A DNA stretch of 44,340 nt from Thalassolituus marinus. GTDB lineage: Bacteria > Pseudomonadota > Gammaproteobacteria > Pseudomonadales > Oceanobacteraceae. The DNA lies in assembly GCF_020320395.1 (NCBI RefSeq), contig NZ_JAEDAH010000024.1:1-44340 (forward strand). Direction: 5' to 3'. Both the position numbers and the translations under genes were made by a program. How positions within the stretch are numbered: position 1 is the first letter of the stretch; every line of letters begins with the position of its first letter. Shown here piece by piece: positions 1 through 7,539 of the stretch. The notes beneath the pieces are model-generated. The model ran no database searches. It worked only from the letters and a program-made list of their open reading frames with translations, and had not been told where the DNA came from.

Positions 1-2
1 AG

Positions 3-80
3 AGAATGGCGTATGGGTACCGGGACAACGACTACTTCTTTTTGAAAATCAAAGCGGCGTTTCCCGGTAAAGTGCGATGA
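3..80 (+). pseudogene. C-terminal end of a probable ISL3-family transposase, cut by the window edge
   Basis: One frame of the first 80 bases is open to a TGA and reads R-M-A-Y-G-Y-R-D-N-D-Y-F-F-L-K-I-K followed by a short A-F-P-G tail. An 'AYGYRD..YF.LKI' ending is what I recognise from the extreme C-terminus of ISL3-family transposases. Only about 25 residues are visible, so it cannot be decided whether the upstream gene is intact or a remnant. No clear terminal inverted repeat is seen before the terminator of the next gene, so the IS end may lie within bases 80-95 or be lost. The family call rests on one short motif. Confidence 0.5.
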
Positions 81-83
81 ACC

Positions 84-113
84 AAAAAAAAGCCCCGGTC
101 ATTGACCGGGGCT
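84..113 (-). terminator. Rho-independent terminator of the minus-strand beta-propeller lipoprotein gene
   Basis: A perfect 10-bp stem (AGCCCCGGTC at 91-100 pairing with 104-113) with a 3-base loop is followed, read on the minus strand, by a run of seven T. It lies 66 bases past the stop codon at 179. Confidence 0.85.
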
Positions 114-178
114 CTGAGTACTTGCAATGGATAGCGTGCCTGTAACGGTTGGTGTCACAGGAATGCTCAACGAATGGA

Positions 179-1990
179 TCAGTTAAACGTCAGCTCATAC
201 ACAGTGGTCGTGCCGCTGACTTCGTTACCAACCGCGATGTAGTGCTTGTTGTTACGGCTGAAGTAGTCAATTGACTCAGGGCCCAGATCTCCAGCGGCAC
301 TGTTGTAAGTGTCGTTGTCACACTCGCCGTCGCCATCCACTTCGGTACATACCGCTTCACTGAAGTCACGGTTGTTCAGATAGCTCTGGAACACAGGTGC
401 CGCAGGGTCAGTCACGTCATACACCATAACGCCGCCCTGACGTTCCAGACCAACAAAAGCAAAGGCGCGTTCACCGATTACTACGACTTCGATAGCTTCA
501 GGCTCGGTACCTTTGTCGTCGCTGCGGCTGTCAGCCGAGTCGTTGCTTTCGTTATCGGAGTTGAAGTTATCAGCATCGGCGGCATAAACGCGCTGAGCAA
601 TGTCGTCACCGCTATCGAACACCAGTTCGGCATCAGCATTCCATACACTGACAGAACGCGCGCCAAAGGCGTACAGGGTATCGGCGGCGCCGTAGCTGTC
701 CTTGTCGACAACAAACTTCAGGCGTTTGAGCTGGTCGTTATCGTCCAGAGCGGCATACTGCGGGTGTTCTGAATCCACCAGGTCATACAGATCGCCGCCG
801 CGCATTTCATCAATATGAGAAATGCAGTCGTCTTCTTCTGTGGTGTATTCGGCGGTGCCGGTGAAGTCATCACCATCCCAGCTGTGGCCAGCTGTTTCAC
901 AGACGCTTTGAGTCGCATCGTAGATATACTCGCGGCCGTCACCTTCGTTGGCAGACAGAATGTAGGTCTCGCCGTTCATTTCGAAGCTGGCCAGAGTGTC
1001 CGGCATATACAGGCCGGCGACCTGCTCGTAGCTGGCGAACTGACCGGTGCCATCGTCTTTGTTAGACGCATCCAGCTCATTGCCGGACGCTGCATTCCAG
1101 GGTTTTGCACCCAACGCTTTAATGGCGGTTACCGAGCCGGCTTCGACATCAATGATGGCCATGGCGTTGTTTTCCTGCAGCGCAACCCAGGCGGTCGAGC
1201 CGTCTTTGCTCAGGGTCAGGTATTCCGGCTCCAGATCCTGTGCGACGGAAGCATTCGGGCCGCTAATACGCACGCCTGCTGGCAGTTCGCTGGCACGGCT
1301 GCCGCCTGTGTTGAAGTCTTCAAAGGTCACCTGAGTCACAACCGCCTGATCGGCTTCGAAGCCTTTTTTCAGGTCAACGATGGTAACGGAACCTTGCGGG
1401 TCATTGCTGTAATCCCCGCTTGGCTCACCTTCGTTAGCGCTGACGATGTAGTGGCCATCGGCAGACAGCATCACCATGTCTGGCAGTGCGCCAGCTGCGT
1501 AGGTGCCGAGCAGGCTCAGGTCGTCTGAACGGTACAGCGCGATAATGCCGTTATCCTGTTTGCTTGCAGCTTCAATCGCCACGGCCACCAGACCTTGTTT
1601 GGCGGAAACGCTGTTGGCAGCGCCAATGCTGATGCCAGCAGCCTGAGCCGCGGCTTGCAGGTTGATGGTACCGTTGTTGGTTGGTGCACTGTTGCTGGCT
1701 GCCAGCGACAGCACATCGACGGTGGCGCTTTCCGCGTTTACCACGTACAGCTGGTCTGAACAGCTGTCGTAGCTGACGATTTCAGCAGAGCTGGTGGCGA
1801 AGTCGTTGCTGGACACATGGCTGTCGATCAGGCGCAGAGACAGGGTACCGCTTGGCGTTTCAGTGGCAACTTCAGTTGCTACACACTCGATGCCCAGTTT
1901 CTCGATCGCTGATTCTTTTTTGTCGTCATCGCCGCCGCAGGCAACGAGCAGTGAGGCACTGATGGCCAGTGCCAGGGTCTGAATTTTCAT
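179..1990 (-). CDS. Choice-of-anchor I family beta-propeller lipoprotein
   Basis: The 603-residue protein has a lipoprotein signal peptide with lipobox L-V-A-C, predicting lipid attachment at Cys18. A Gly-Asp-Lys-rich linker follows. The rest looks like a repeated beta-propeller with segments of the type 'LSADGHYIVSANEGEPSGDY', 'YLTLSKDGSTAWVALQENNA' and 'PESIDYFSRNNKHYIAVGNE', which I associate with the choice-of-anchor I / alkaline-phosphatase-like family. Those proteins are often held by a C-terminal sorting domain; here anchoring appears to be by N-terminal lipid instead. The protein is Asp-rich, consistent with Ca2+ binding, and probably faces the periplasm or cell surface. No enzymatic activity can be assigned from sequence. 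The gene is separated from dsbD by 95 bp on the same strand and has its own terminator. Confidence 0.8.
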   Translation of the reverse strand: MKIQTLALAISASLLVACGGDDDKKESAIEKLGIECVATEVATETPSGTLSLRLIDSHVSSNDFATSSAEIVSYDSCSDQLYVVNAESATVDVLSLAASNSAPTNNGTINLQAAAQAAGISIGAANSVSAKQGLVAVAIEAASKQDNGIIALYRSDDLSLLGTYAAGALPDMVMLSADGHYIVSANEGEPSGDYSNDPQGSVTIVDLKKGFEADQAVVTQVTFEDFNTGGSRASELPAGVRISGPNASVAQDLEPEYLTLSKDGSTAWVALQENNAMAIIDVEAGSVTAIKALGAKPWNAASGNELDASNKDDGTGQFASYEQVAGLYMPDTLASFEMNGETYILSANEGDGREYIYDATQSVCETAGHSWDGDDFTGTAEYTTEEDDCISHIDEMRGGDLYDLVDSEHPQYAALDDNDQLKRLKFVVDKDSYGAADTLYAFGARSVSVWNADAELVFDSGDDIAQRVYAADADNFNSDNESNDSADSRSDDKGTEPEAIEVVVIGERAFAFVGLERQGGVMVYDVTDPAAPVFQSYLNNRDFSEAVCTEVDGDGECDNDTYNSAAGDLGPESIDYFSRNNKHYIAVGNEVSGTTTVYELTFN

Positions 1991-2085
1991 GGGGAGTCTC
2001 CGCCGGATTTCGTATCGGGCAGAGACTGAATGGCCAATGTGACGGTCAGGTTACCGTTGTATGTCAGCAATATGACCAGCAGGCA

Positions 2086-3801
2086 TTAAGGCTGCAGCCA
2101 CTGCAGCAGTTCTTCTTCGTCTGGCAGCCCCTGCAACGGACGACCGATCATGCTGCCCTGGTCAAAATGCAGCAGTGCAGGTGGTCCGAAAATCTGCCAT
2201 TCGGCCAGCAGATCAAGCTGGCTGCGCTGGCTGTCGGTAACGTCGAATCGAATCACCTTGTAAGGCGCCAGCGCGGCACTGACCGAGCGCTCGGCCAGCA
2301 GTTCATCCATTTCACGGCAGCTGGTGCACCAGTCGGCGTAGACATCCACTATGACCGCCTGGCCGGCATCCGCAAGTAATTGCTGCAGTTGCTCGGCTGA
2401 CTGTACCCGACGGACTTCTGCCACCGGTTCACGGGAGGTCACCTCCAGCGTACCGGAGCGCAGCGGGTACAGCAGGGAAGCGTTTCCCAGTGCAGCGCCT
2501 GTGATCCAGATAATGCCTATGATGGCGCTGATTAAGGCGACAGAGCGGGCAAAGCGTTCACGTGCGTTGGCCGGCGTTTCCAGCAGGCCCAGGTATACGG
2601 CGCAGCCCAGCGCCAGCATGCCGCTCAGTACCAGCGTCATGGGCGCCGGGATGATCCGGCTCAGCAGTCCCAGCGCCACGGCGAGTAAGCCCACACCAAA
2701 GGCCGCCTTAATGGTCAGCATCCAGGTGCCGGCTTTGGGCAGCAGACGACCACCACTGACACCAATCAGCAGCAGTGGGGCGCCCATACCAATACCCAGT
2801 GCAAACAGGGCGCTGCCGCCGGTGACGATATCGCCGGTGGTGCTCAGGTAAATCAATGCACCTGCCAGCGGTGCCGATACACAAGGTGATACGACCAGGG
2901 CGGCGAAGAAACCCATCAGGAAGGTACTGAGTAAGTGTCCGCCTTGCTGACGGCTGCTGATGTCATTCAGACGGTTACGCAGGAAGCCCGGCAGTTGCAG
3001 TTCAAACAGACCAAACATGGGCAGGGCAAGAATGATAAACATCATCGCTGCCAGTGAAATCACAATCGGTGTCTGGGTGAAGGCGGCCAGATTCACGCGC
3101 GCGCCAAAGGCTGCGACCAGCATGCCGATCATGGCGTACGAGCTGGCCATCCCGACCACATAGGACAGTGCCAGGGAGAAACCCTTGCCAGCGGACAAAC
3201 GGCTGCTGCCCTGGCCAACAATGATGCTCGACAGAATCGGGATCATCGGAAATATACATGGCGTCAGCGACAGGCCAACCCCGAGGCCGAGGAAGCTGAG
3301 CAGAATCCACCACAGGCTGTCGCTGCCGAGACCGCTGTCAGAACCAGCCGCAACGGCGCTGCCAGTGCTGGCCACCGGAGTCCCCAGTGACAGCGTTTGG
3401 GGTGGGTAGCACAGGCCATGCTCAGAGCAGCCCTGATAGCTCAGACTGGCACCGGCTGCGTGCAGTGGCAGGGTTATATCCAGCTGCTGATGGAACACCT
3501 CAACCCGTCCGAAGTTCTTATCCTGTTTGGTTTCAGGTTGCTGAACAAACTGCATGGGAATGTCGCTGTCGCCAGCCGTTGCTTTCAGACGGTTCTGATA
3601 AAGGTAATAGCCGGGTGCAATATCAAAATGCACCTGCAGGGTGTCGGCGCTACGGCTCAGCTGCGGCTGAAAAGCTTCTGCCACCGGAAGGAACTCGCTG
3701 TCTTCGGCGTCGTCCAGAGCAGAAAGATCGGGCAGGCCTGCAGCCAGACTGACGTTGCTGAAAGCCAGCAGCCAGATCAGGCAGGTCATTAAACGTGTCA
3801 T
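2086..3801 (-). CDS. dsbD: Thiol:disulfide interchange protein DsbD
   Basis: This inner-membrane protein passes electrons from cytoplasmic thioredoxin to periplasmic thiol proteins. All three DsbD modules are present in 571 residues: signal peptide (about 1-20); N-terminal periplasmic alpha domain with its Cys pair (C125 and C131 in G-C-S-E-H-G-L-C-Y-P-P); an eight-helix beta domain with the paired membrane cysteines C182 (L-T-P-C-I-F-P-M-I-P) and C307 (V-S-P-C-V-S-A-P-L-A-G); and a C-terminal thioredoxin-like gamma domain with W-C-T-S-C (C492, C495). All six redox cysteines are therefore intact. It is divergent from the TlpA-DUF4266-DUF3570-ApbE operon, separated by 147 bp that hold a phased CTTAAG array, so the two transcripts may be co-regulated. 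DsbD is the obvious electron donor for the thioredoxin encoded opposite. Confidence 0.95.
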   Translation of the reverse strand: MTRLMTCLIWLLAFSNVSLAAGLPDLSALDDAEDSEFLPVAEAFQPQLSRSADTLQVHFDIAPGYYLYQNRLKATAGDSDIPMQFVQQPETKQDKNFGRVEVFHQQLDITLPLHAAGASLSYQGCSEHGLCYPPQTLSLGTPVASTGSAVAAGSDSGLGSDSLWWILLSFLGLGVGLSLTPCIFPMIPILSSIIVGQGSSRLSAGKGFSLALSYVVGMASSYAMIGMLVAAFGARVNLAAFTQTPIVISLAAMMFIILALPMFGLFELQLPGFLRNRLNDISSRQQGGHLLSTFLMGFFAALVVSPCVSAPLAGALIYLSTTGDIVTGGSALFALGIGMGAPLLLIGVSGGRLLPKAGTWMLTIKAAFGVGLLAVALGLLSRIIPAPMTLVLSGMLALGCAVYLGLLETPANARERFARSVALISAIIGIIWITGAALGNASLLYPLRSGTLEVTSREPVAEVRRVQSAEQLQQLLADAGQAVIVDVYADWCTSCREMDELLAERSVSAALAPYKVIRFDVTDSQRSQLDLLAEWQIFGPPALLHFDQGSMIGRPLQGLPDEEELLQWLQP

Positions 3802-3852
3802 GAGAATGTCCTGAAACCAGTCATCGGAAAGGCTACAGACTGGCAGCGACAG

Positions 3853-3901
3853 CTTAAGACCGCCTTAACACTTTCTTAAGGACTGTTAAGGAAGCCTTAA
3901 G
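3853..3901. promoter_or_regulatory. Five helically phased CTTAAG-type half sites (PmrA/QseB-like box array)
   Basis: YTTAA-type half sites start at 3853 (CTTAAG), 3864 (CTTAAC), 3875 (CTTAAG), 3885 (GTTAAG) and 3896 (CTTAAG). Successive starts are 11, 11, 10 and 11 bp apart, so all lie on one face of the helix. PmrA-family regulators are known to bind two (C/T)TTAA(G/T) half sites separated by 5 bp, which is exactly this spacing. A QseB/PmrA-like regulator is encoded at the end of the downstream operon. The last half sites would overlap the -35 zone of a plausible promoter with -10 TACCCT at 3912, as expected for activation. dsbD starts only 50 bp away on the other strand. Confidence 0.75.
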
Positions 3902-3948
3902 GCGCGTCTTCTACCCTGTGATAAATCCCACACTCTGTTGAGGTGACC

Positions 3949-4386
3949 ATGCGTCGAATTCTGCTTCTGATAACCAGCCTGTTGATGGCTTCAAACCTGA
4001 TGGCGGCCGAGGTCGATTTTGACCAGCTGAAAGGCAAGGTGGTCTATCTCGATTTCTGGGCTTCATGGTGTGGCCCCTGCCGCAGCTCATTCCCGTGGAT
4101 GGAGAGCATGCATCAGCGCTACGGCAGCGACGGCCTCGAAGTGATTGCCGTGAATCTGGATCAGGAGCCAGAGCTGGCGCAGAAATTCCTGCAGCAGTAT
4201 GCGCCGACATTCCGTATCGAATTTGATGCCAGTGGTGATATGGCTGGCCAGTTCGGTGTAGACACCATGCCAACCAGCTTTCTGATTGATCGCTCTGGTA
4301 AGGCGCGGGTGAAGCACAAAGGCTTCCATACGGATAAGACTGCGGGCTACGAGCAGGAAATCAAAAAGTTACTGGAGGAATCCTGA
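3949..4386 (+). CDS. Periplasmic TlpA/ResA-like thioredoxin
   Basis: A 145-residue exported thioredoxin-fold protein. A cleavable signal peptide (about 1-20, ending M-A-A) precedes a single thioredoxin domain with active site W-C-G-P-C (C41, C44) and the cis-proline loop T-M-P-T-S. I chose the ATG at 3949 because GAGG at 3940-3943 sits 5 nt upstream; an in-frame GTG at 3943 overlaps that Shine-Dalgarno sequence. It heads an operon and overlaps the next start by one base (TGATG). Proteins of this type reduce specific periplasmic substrates, often for metal or heme centres, and take electrons from DsbD- or CcdA-type transporters; dsbD is divergent next door. Its likely client is the Cys-tailed lipoprotein encoded immediately after, which is inference. 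Confidence 0.9.
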   Translation: MRRILLLITSLLMASNLMAAEVDFDQLKGKVVYLDFWASWCGPCRSSFPWMESMHQRYGSDGLEVIAVNLDQEPELAQKFLQQYAPTFRIEFDASGDMAGQFGVDTMPTSFLIDRSGKARVKHKGFHTDKTAGYEQEIKKLLEES

Positions 4387-4595
4387 TGCTGAAAACAACG
4401 CTGGTGGTACTGGCGGTGGTCGGCCTGTGCGGCTGTTCCACGGTAAAACCCTGGGAACGCGACCTGTTAGCGAAGCCGCAGATGGCTCTGGATTCCGATC
4501 CGCTGCAGACCGCGTTTGAAGATCATATTTACTTCAGTAAAGAAGCCAGCTCCGGTGGCCGTGGCTTTGGTGGCGGAGGTTGCGGATGCAATTAA
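4386..4595 (+). CDS. DUF4266 small lipoprotein with Gly-rich GCGCN tail
   Basis: A 69-residue protein beginning with a lipoprotein signal peptide; the lipobox is L-C-G-C, so Cys17 is the predicted lipidated residue, with Cys15 just before it. The mature part is short (V-K-P-W-E-R-D-L-L-A, then a Leu/Phe-containing helix around F-E-D-H-I-Y-F-S-K-E). The C-terminus is S-S-G-G-R-G-F-G-G-G-G-C-G-C-N. I recognise this as DUF4266, a family without known function whose members keep the Gly-rich tail and terminal Cys pair. The tail invites a redox, metal-binding or post-translational-modification role. The gene overlaps the thioredoxin gene before it and the barrel gene after it, so the three are almost certainly translated together. 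Confidence 0.85.
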   Translation: MLKTTLVVLAVVGLCGCSTVKPWERDLLAKPQMALDSDPLQTAFEDHIYFSKEASSGGRGFGGGGCGCN

Positions 4596-5956
4596 AAAAC
4601 AAACAGATTGGTAAGCGACTGACACTGGCAACCTCGGCTCTGCTGGGCTCGCTACAGGCCCAGGCCGCTGACTACTGGGAAGTCAGTTCCGCCTTGCTGA
4701 TGTACAGCGAAGCCGATGATCGAGTGCAGGCGGTGGAGCCGGTGCTGAACCTGAGCCGTCAGTTTGATGACGAAAGCAGTATTAATGTGCGGGTGATCTA
4801 CGATGCCCTGACGGGATCGTCACCGAATGGTGCGATGCCCGCGTCTGTGGCGCAAACCTTTACCTCGGCGTCGGCAGCGGCTCGAATCGAGCAGGCTGAA
4901 GAGGATGACGACGAGGAAGAGCTGGAAAAGTACGGCGACCGCGGCAGCTATACCATCGCGCCGGGCGACCTTCCCCTCGATCCGTCGTTTGAAGATAACC
5001 GCACAGTCTTGTCCCTTGGCTGGACGCGTCCGCTGAGCAATGGCTACACCATGAACCTGGGTGGTGCCTATTCCAGTGAAGGTGATTTCACCTCGTTCAG
5101 TGTTAATGGCGCACTGGCCCGTGACTTCAACAACAAAGCCACCACGGTGTCGCTGGGCCTGAACCTGGAAGCCGACAGCATCAACCCTAACGGTGGCGTG
5201 CCAACGGCACTGACCATGTATGGCGCCGGCAATACCGATGGCAGTGACGACACTAAGCAGGTGGTCGACCTGATGCTGGGCGTTACTCAGGTGATGAACC
5301 GTCGCTGGCTGATGCAGTTTAACCTCGGCCTGAGCCAGTCATCCGGCTATCAGAATGACCCTTATAAGATTCTGACGGTAGTGAATGACGGTAACCTGAT
5401 CGTCAATCCGGACGACCCGGAAAGCTACCTGTATCTGTTTGAGAACCGCCCTGAAGACCGGCAGAAAATGAGTTTCTTCTGGCAGAACAAGGTGGCCATT
5501 GGCGCCGATGATGTGATTGATGTTGGCTACCGCTACATGACCGATGACTGGTCGGTAAACTCGCATACCCTTGATCTGACTTACCACTGGCAGATCAGCG
5601 AGGGGCTGTATCTTGAGCCTCATTACCGTTACTACCGCCAGTCAGCGGCCGATTTCTACACGCCGTTCCTGAATGCTGGTAGCGAAGTGGAAGTGGTTGG
5701 CAGCAGCGTCACCGCACTGGTCGATGAGGCCTCGTCAGATCCGCGCCTGGGTGCTTTCAGTGCTGACACTATGGGCCTGAAAGTCGGGCTGGCACTGGGT
5801 AGCAGCAGCGAGCTTTCACTGCGCTATGAGGTTTACCAGCAGCATGATGACAACAGTCTGAAAGCGGTTGCCGCTGGCTCTCATCTGGATGGTATGTCAC
5901 AGTTTGCTGAGCTTTCAGCCAGCTGGGTTCAGCTGGGCTACACCTTCCGCTGGTAA
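4586..5956 (+). CDS. DUF3570 outer-membrane beta-barrel protein
   Basis: A 456-residue exported protein: signal peptide ending A-Q-A (about residue 25), then 'DYWEVSSALLMYSEADDRVQ', a run of alternating amphipathic strands and a C-terminal strand ending in aromatic residues (V-Q-L-G-Y-T-F-R-W), the usual signature for BAM-assembled barrels. An unusual acidic stretch (E-E-D-D-D-E-E-E-L-E) near residue 110 probably sits in an exposed loop or periplasmic turn. I recognise the DUF3570 family, typically found beside DUF4266 and ApbE. I chose the ATG at 4586 because GGAGG at 4575-4579 is 6 nt upstream; this makes the gene overlap the end of the DUF4266 gene by 10 bp, and its ribosome-binding site lies inside the codons of the Gly-rich tail. 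Function unknown; a conduit or scaffold for the lipoprotein is conceivable. Confidence 0.85.
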   Translation: MQLKNKQIGKRLTLATSALLGSLQAQAADYWEVSSALLMYSEADDRVQAVEPVLNLSRQFDDESSINVRVIYDALTGSSPNGAMPASVAQTFTSASAAARIEQAEEDDDEEELEKYGDRGSYTIAPGDLPLDPSFEDNRTVLSLGWTRPLSNGYTMNLGGAYSSEGDFTSFSVNGALARDFNNKATTVSLGLNLEADSINPNGGVPTALTMYGAGNTDGSDDTKQVVDLMLGVTQVMNRRWLMQFNLGLSQSSGYQNDPYKILTVVNDGNLIVNPDDPESYLYLFENRPEDRQKMSFFWQNKVAIGADDVIDVGYRYMTDDWSVNSHTLDLTYHWQISEGLYLEPHYRYYRQSAADFYTPFLNAGSEVEVVGSSVTALVDEASSDPRLGAFSADTMGLKVGLALGSSSELSLRYEVYQQHDDNSLKAVAAGSHLDGMSQFAELSASWVQLGYTFRW

Positions 5957-5983
5957 CAGCACGATCAGAGACACGGGCAACGG

Positions 5984-6868
5984 ATGACTTATCAGCTGCA
6001 GCTGACTCAACTGGATGGCTATTGCCGGGTGAATTTCCCGGCCATGGCCTGCCTGTGCGAAGTTCTGATCGACACCTCTGACCTGCAACAGGCATTAGCG
6101 CTGGGCGAACTGGCCCGCTCGGAAACGCAGCGCATAGAACGCAAGTATTCGCGCTACAGAAAAGACAATATTGTCGCAGAAATTAACCAGGCGGATGGCA
6201 GAACTGTCACATTAGATGATGAAACTGCCGGGCTGATTGAGTTCGCGGCTGAACTCTACGATCTGTCCGAAGGCCGCTTCGATATTACCTCCGGTCTGCT
6301 GCGTCAGGCCTGGACCTTCGATGGCTCAGACCGGTTGCCGCCGGCTGCCACGGTTGAGGCCCTGCTTAACAACATCGGCTGGTCGCGGGTTCGCTGGCAA
6401 CCACCGCAACTGACGTTGCAGCCCGGTATGGAGATCGACCTTGGCGGAATTGGCAAGGAATACGCAGTCGACCGGGTATACGCAGAGCTGGAACAGGCCT
6501 TCAACGGTGCGTTTCTGGTGAATTTTGGCGGTGATCTGCGCGCCAGAGGCCCCCGTGCGGATGGCAGTCAGTGGCAGATAGGGGTGGAAAAAGTCAGTGC
6601 TGGCCAGGTTGAACTGATTGAACTGGGTACGGCAGCTGTGGCGACCAGTGGTGACAGCCAGCGTTTTCTGCTGCGCGATGGTGTGCGCTACAGCCACATT
6701 CTCGATCCGCGTAGCGGCTGGCCGGTGACTGACGCACCAAGGGCGGTGACTGTGGTGGCTTCCAGTTGTTTGCAGGCGGGTATTTTCAGCACCCTGGCGC
6801 TGATGATGGGCAGTGAAGCCGAAGAGTTTTTAGCCGCGCAGGATGTGCAGTTCTGGAGCATGCGCTGA
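5984..6868 (+). CDS. apbE: ApbE-family FAD:protein FMN transferase, apparently without signal peptide
   Basis: ApbE enzymes attach FMN covalently to Thr/Ser of target proteins. Family blocks are visible in order: E-G-R-F-D-I-T-S-G-L near 96-105, I-D-L-G-G-I-G-K-E-Y-A-V-D at 151-163, F-G-G-D-L-R-A-R-G at 181-189, A-T-S-G-D at 220-224, and Y-S-H-I-L-D-P-R-S-G at 236-245 with the catalytic-type His238. Two oddities: the N-terminus (M-T-Y-Q-L-Q-L-T-Q-L) has no hydrophobic signal or lipobox, whereas most bacterial ApbE proteins are exported lipoproteins; and the C-terminal block reads Q-A-G-I-F-S-T, with Gly266 where I expect the Mg-ligand Asp of A-D-A-x-(S/A)-T. It could be a cytoplasmic or divergent subfamily member. 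It overlaps the regulator gene by one base (TGATG). Confidence 0.85.
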   Translation: MTYQLQLTQLDGYCRVNFPAMACLCEVLIDTSDLQQALALGELARSETQRIERKYSRYRKDNIVAEINQADGRTVTLDDETAGLIEFAAELYDLSEGRFDITSGLLRQAWTFDGSDRLPPAATVEALLNNIGWSRVRWQPPQLTLQPGMEIDLGGIGKEYAVDRVYAELEQAFNGAFLVNFGGDLRARGPRADGSQWQIGVEKVSAGQVELIELGTAAVATSGDSQRFLLRDGVRYSHILDPRSGWPVTDAPRAVTVVASSCLQAGIFSTLALMMGSEAEEFLAAQDVQFWSMR

Positions 6869-7539
6869 TGCGTTTACTGTTGGTGGAAGATGATGAAATG
6901 CTGGGCAGCAGCCTGAAACAGGCACTGACCGGTCAGGGCTATGTGGTTGACTGGGTCACCACCGGCCTGAATGCCCTTGGCGCACTGCAAAGCGAGCATT
7001 TCGATATGGCGATTATGGATCTGGGCCTGCCGGGTCTGGATGGTATCCGCGTCATTGAAGAAATCCGCGCGCAGAAAATGGCGATTCCGGTACTGATTCT
7101 TACCGCCCGCGATTCGGTCAACGATCGTATACGCGGGCTGGATGCCGGAGCCGATGATTACCTGTTGAAGCCCTTTGATCTGCACGAACTCTATGCCCGT
7201 TTGCGTGCTCTGGGGCGACGCGGGCAGGCGGTGACACGGGTGAATGAAATCCGGTTTGGTGAGGTTGTTCTCGACATGGCTCATCATCAGGCCAGCTTCA
7301 GGGGAGAACCCGTGGCTTTGTCCCGCCGTGAGCTACTACTGCTTGAAGTTTTGCTGAATCGCCCCGGCCAGGTATTTACCCGTCAGCAACTGGAACAATC
7401 CATGTATGGCTGGGGGGAAGAAGTGGAAAGCAACGCGCTGGAAGTCCACATTCATCACCTGCGTAAAAAACTCAGCGGTGACCTGATTCAGACGGTGCGT
7501 GGTGTTGGCTATCGTCTCAATGCGGAGGTGTCGTCATGA
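6868..7539 (+). CDS. QseB/PmrA-like OmpR-family response regulator
   Basis: A 223-residue two-domain regulator. The receiver domain has the acidic pair E7-D8-D9, phospho-acceptor D51 (I-M-D-L-G-L-P-G), the switch Thr in L-T-A-R-D and Lys101 in L-L-K-P-F-D. The C-terminal winged helix contains the recognition region 'EVESNALEVHIHHLRKKL' and ends V-R-G-V-G-Y-R-L. The N-terminus M-R-L-L-L-V-E-D-D-E-M-L-G and the D-L-G-L-P loop are typical of the QseB/PmrA/TctD branch. Its start overlaps the apbE stop, and its stop overlaps the kinase start (ATGA). It is the natural candidate to bind the five phased CTTAAG half sites upstream of the operon, giving autoregulation. Confidence 0.92.
   Translation: MRLLLVEDDEMLGSSLKQALTGQGYVVDWVTTGLNALGALQSEHFDMAIMDLGLPGLDGIRVIEEIRAQKMAIPVLILTARDSVNDRIRGLDAGADDYLLKPFDLHELYARLRALGRRGQAVTRVNEIRFGEVVLDMAHHQASFRGEPVALSRRELLLLEVLLNRPGQVFTRQQLEQSMYGWGEEVESNALEVHIHHLRKKLSGDLIQTVRGVGYRLNAEVSS

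Noticed and set aside
815-1528. 237-codon plus-strand open frame
   Set aside because: It lies wholly inside the beta-propeller lipoprotein gene on the other strand, has no domain signature, and mirrors the codon pattern of that gene.
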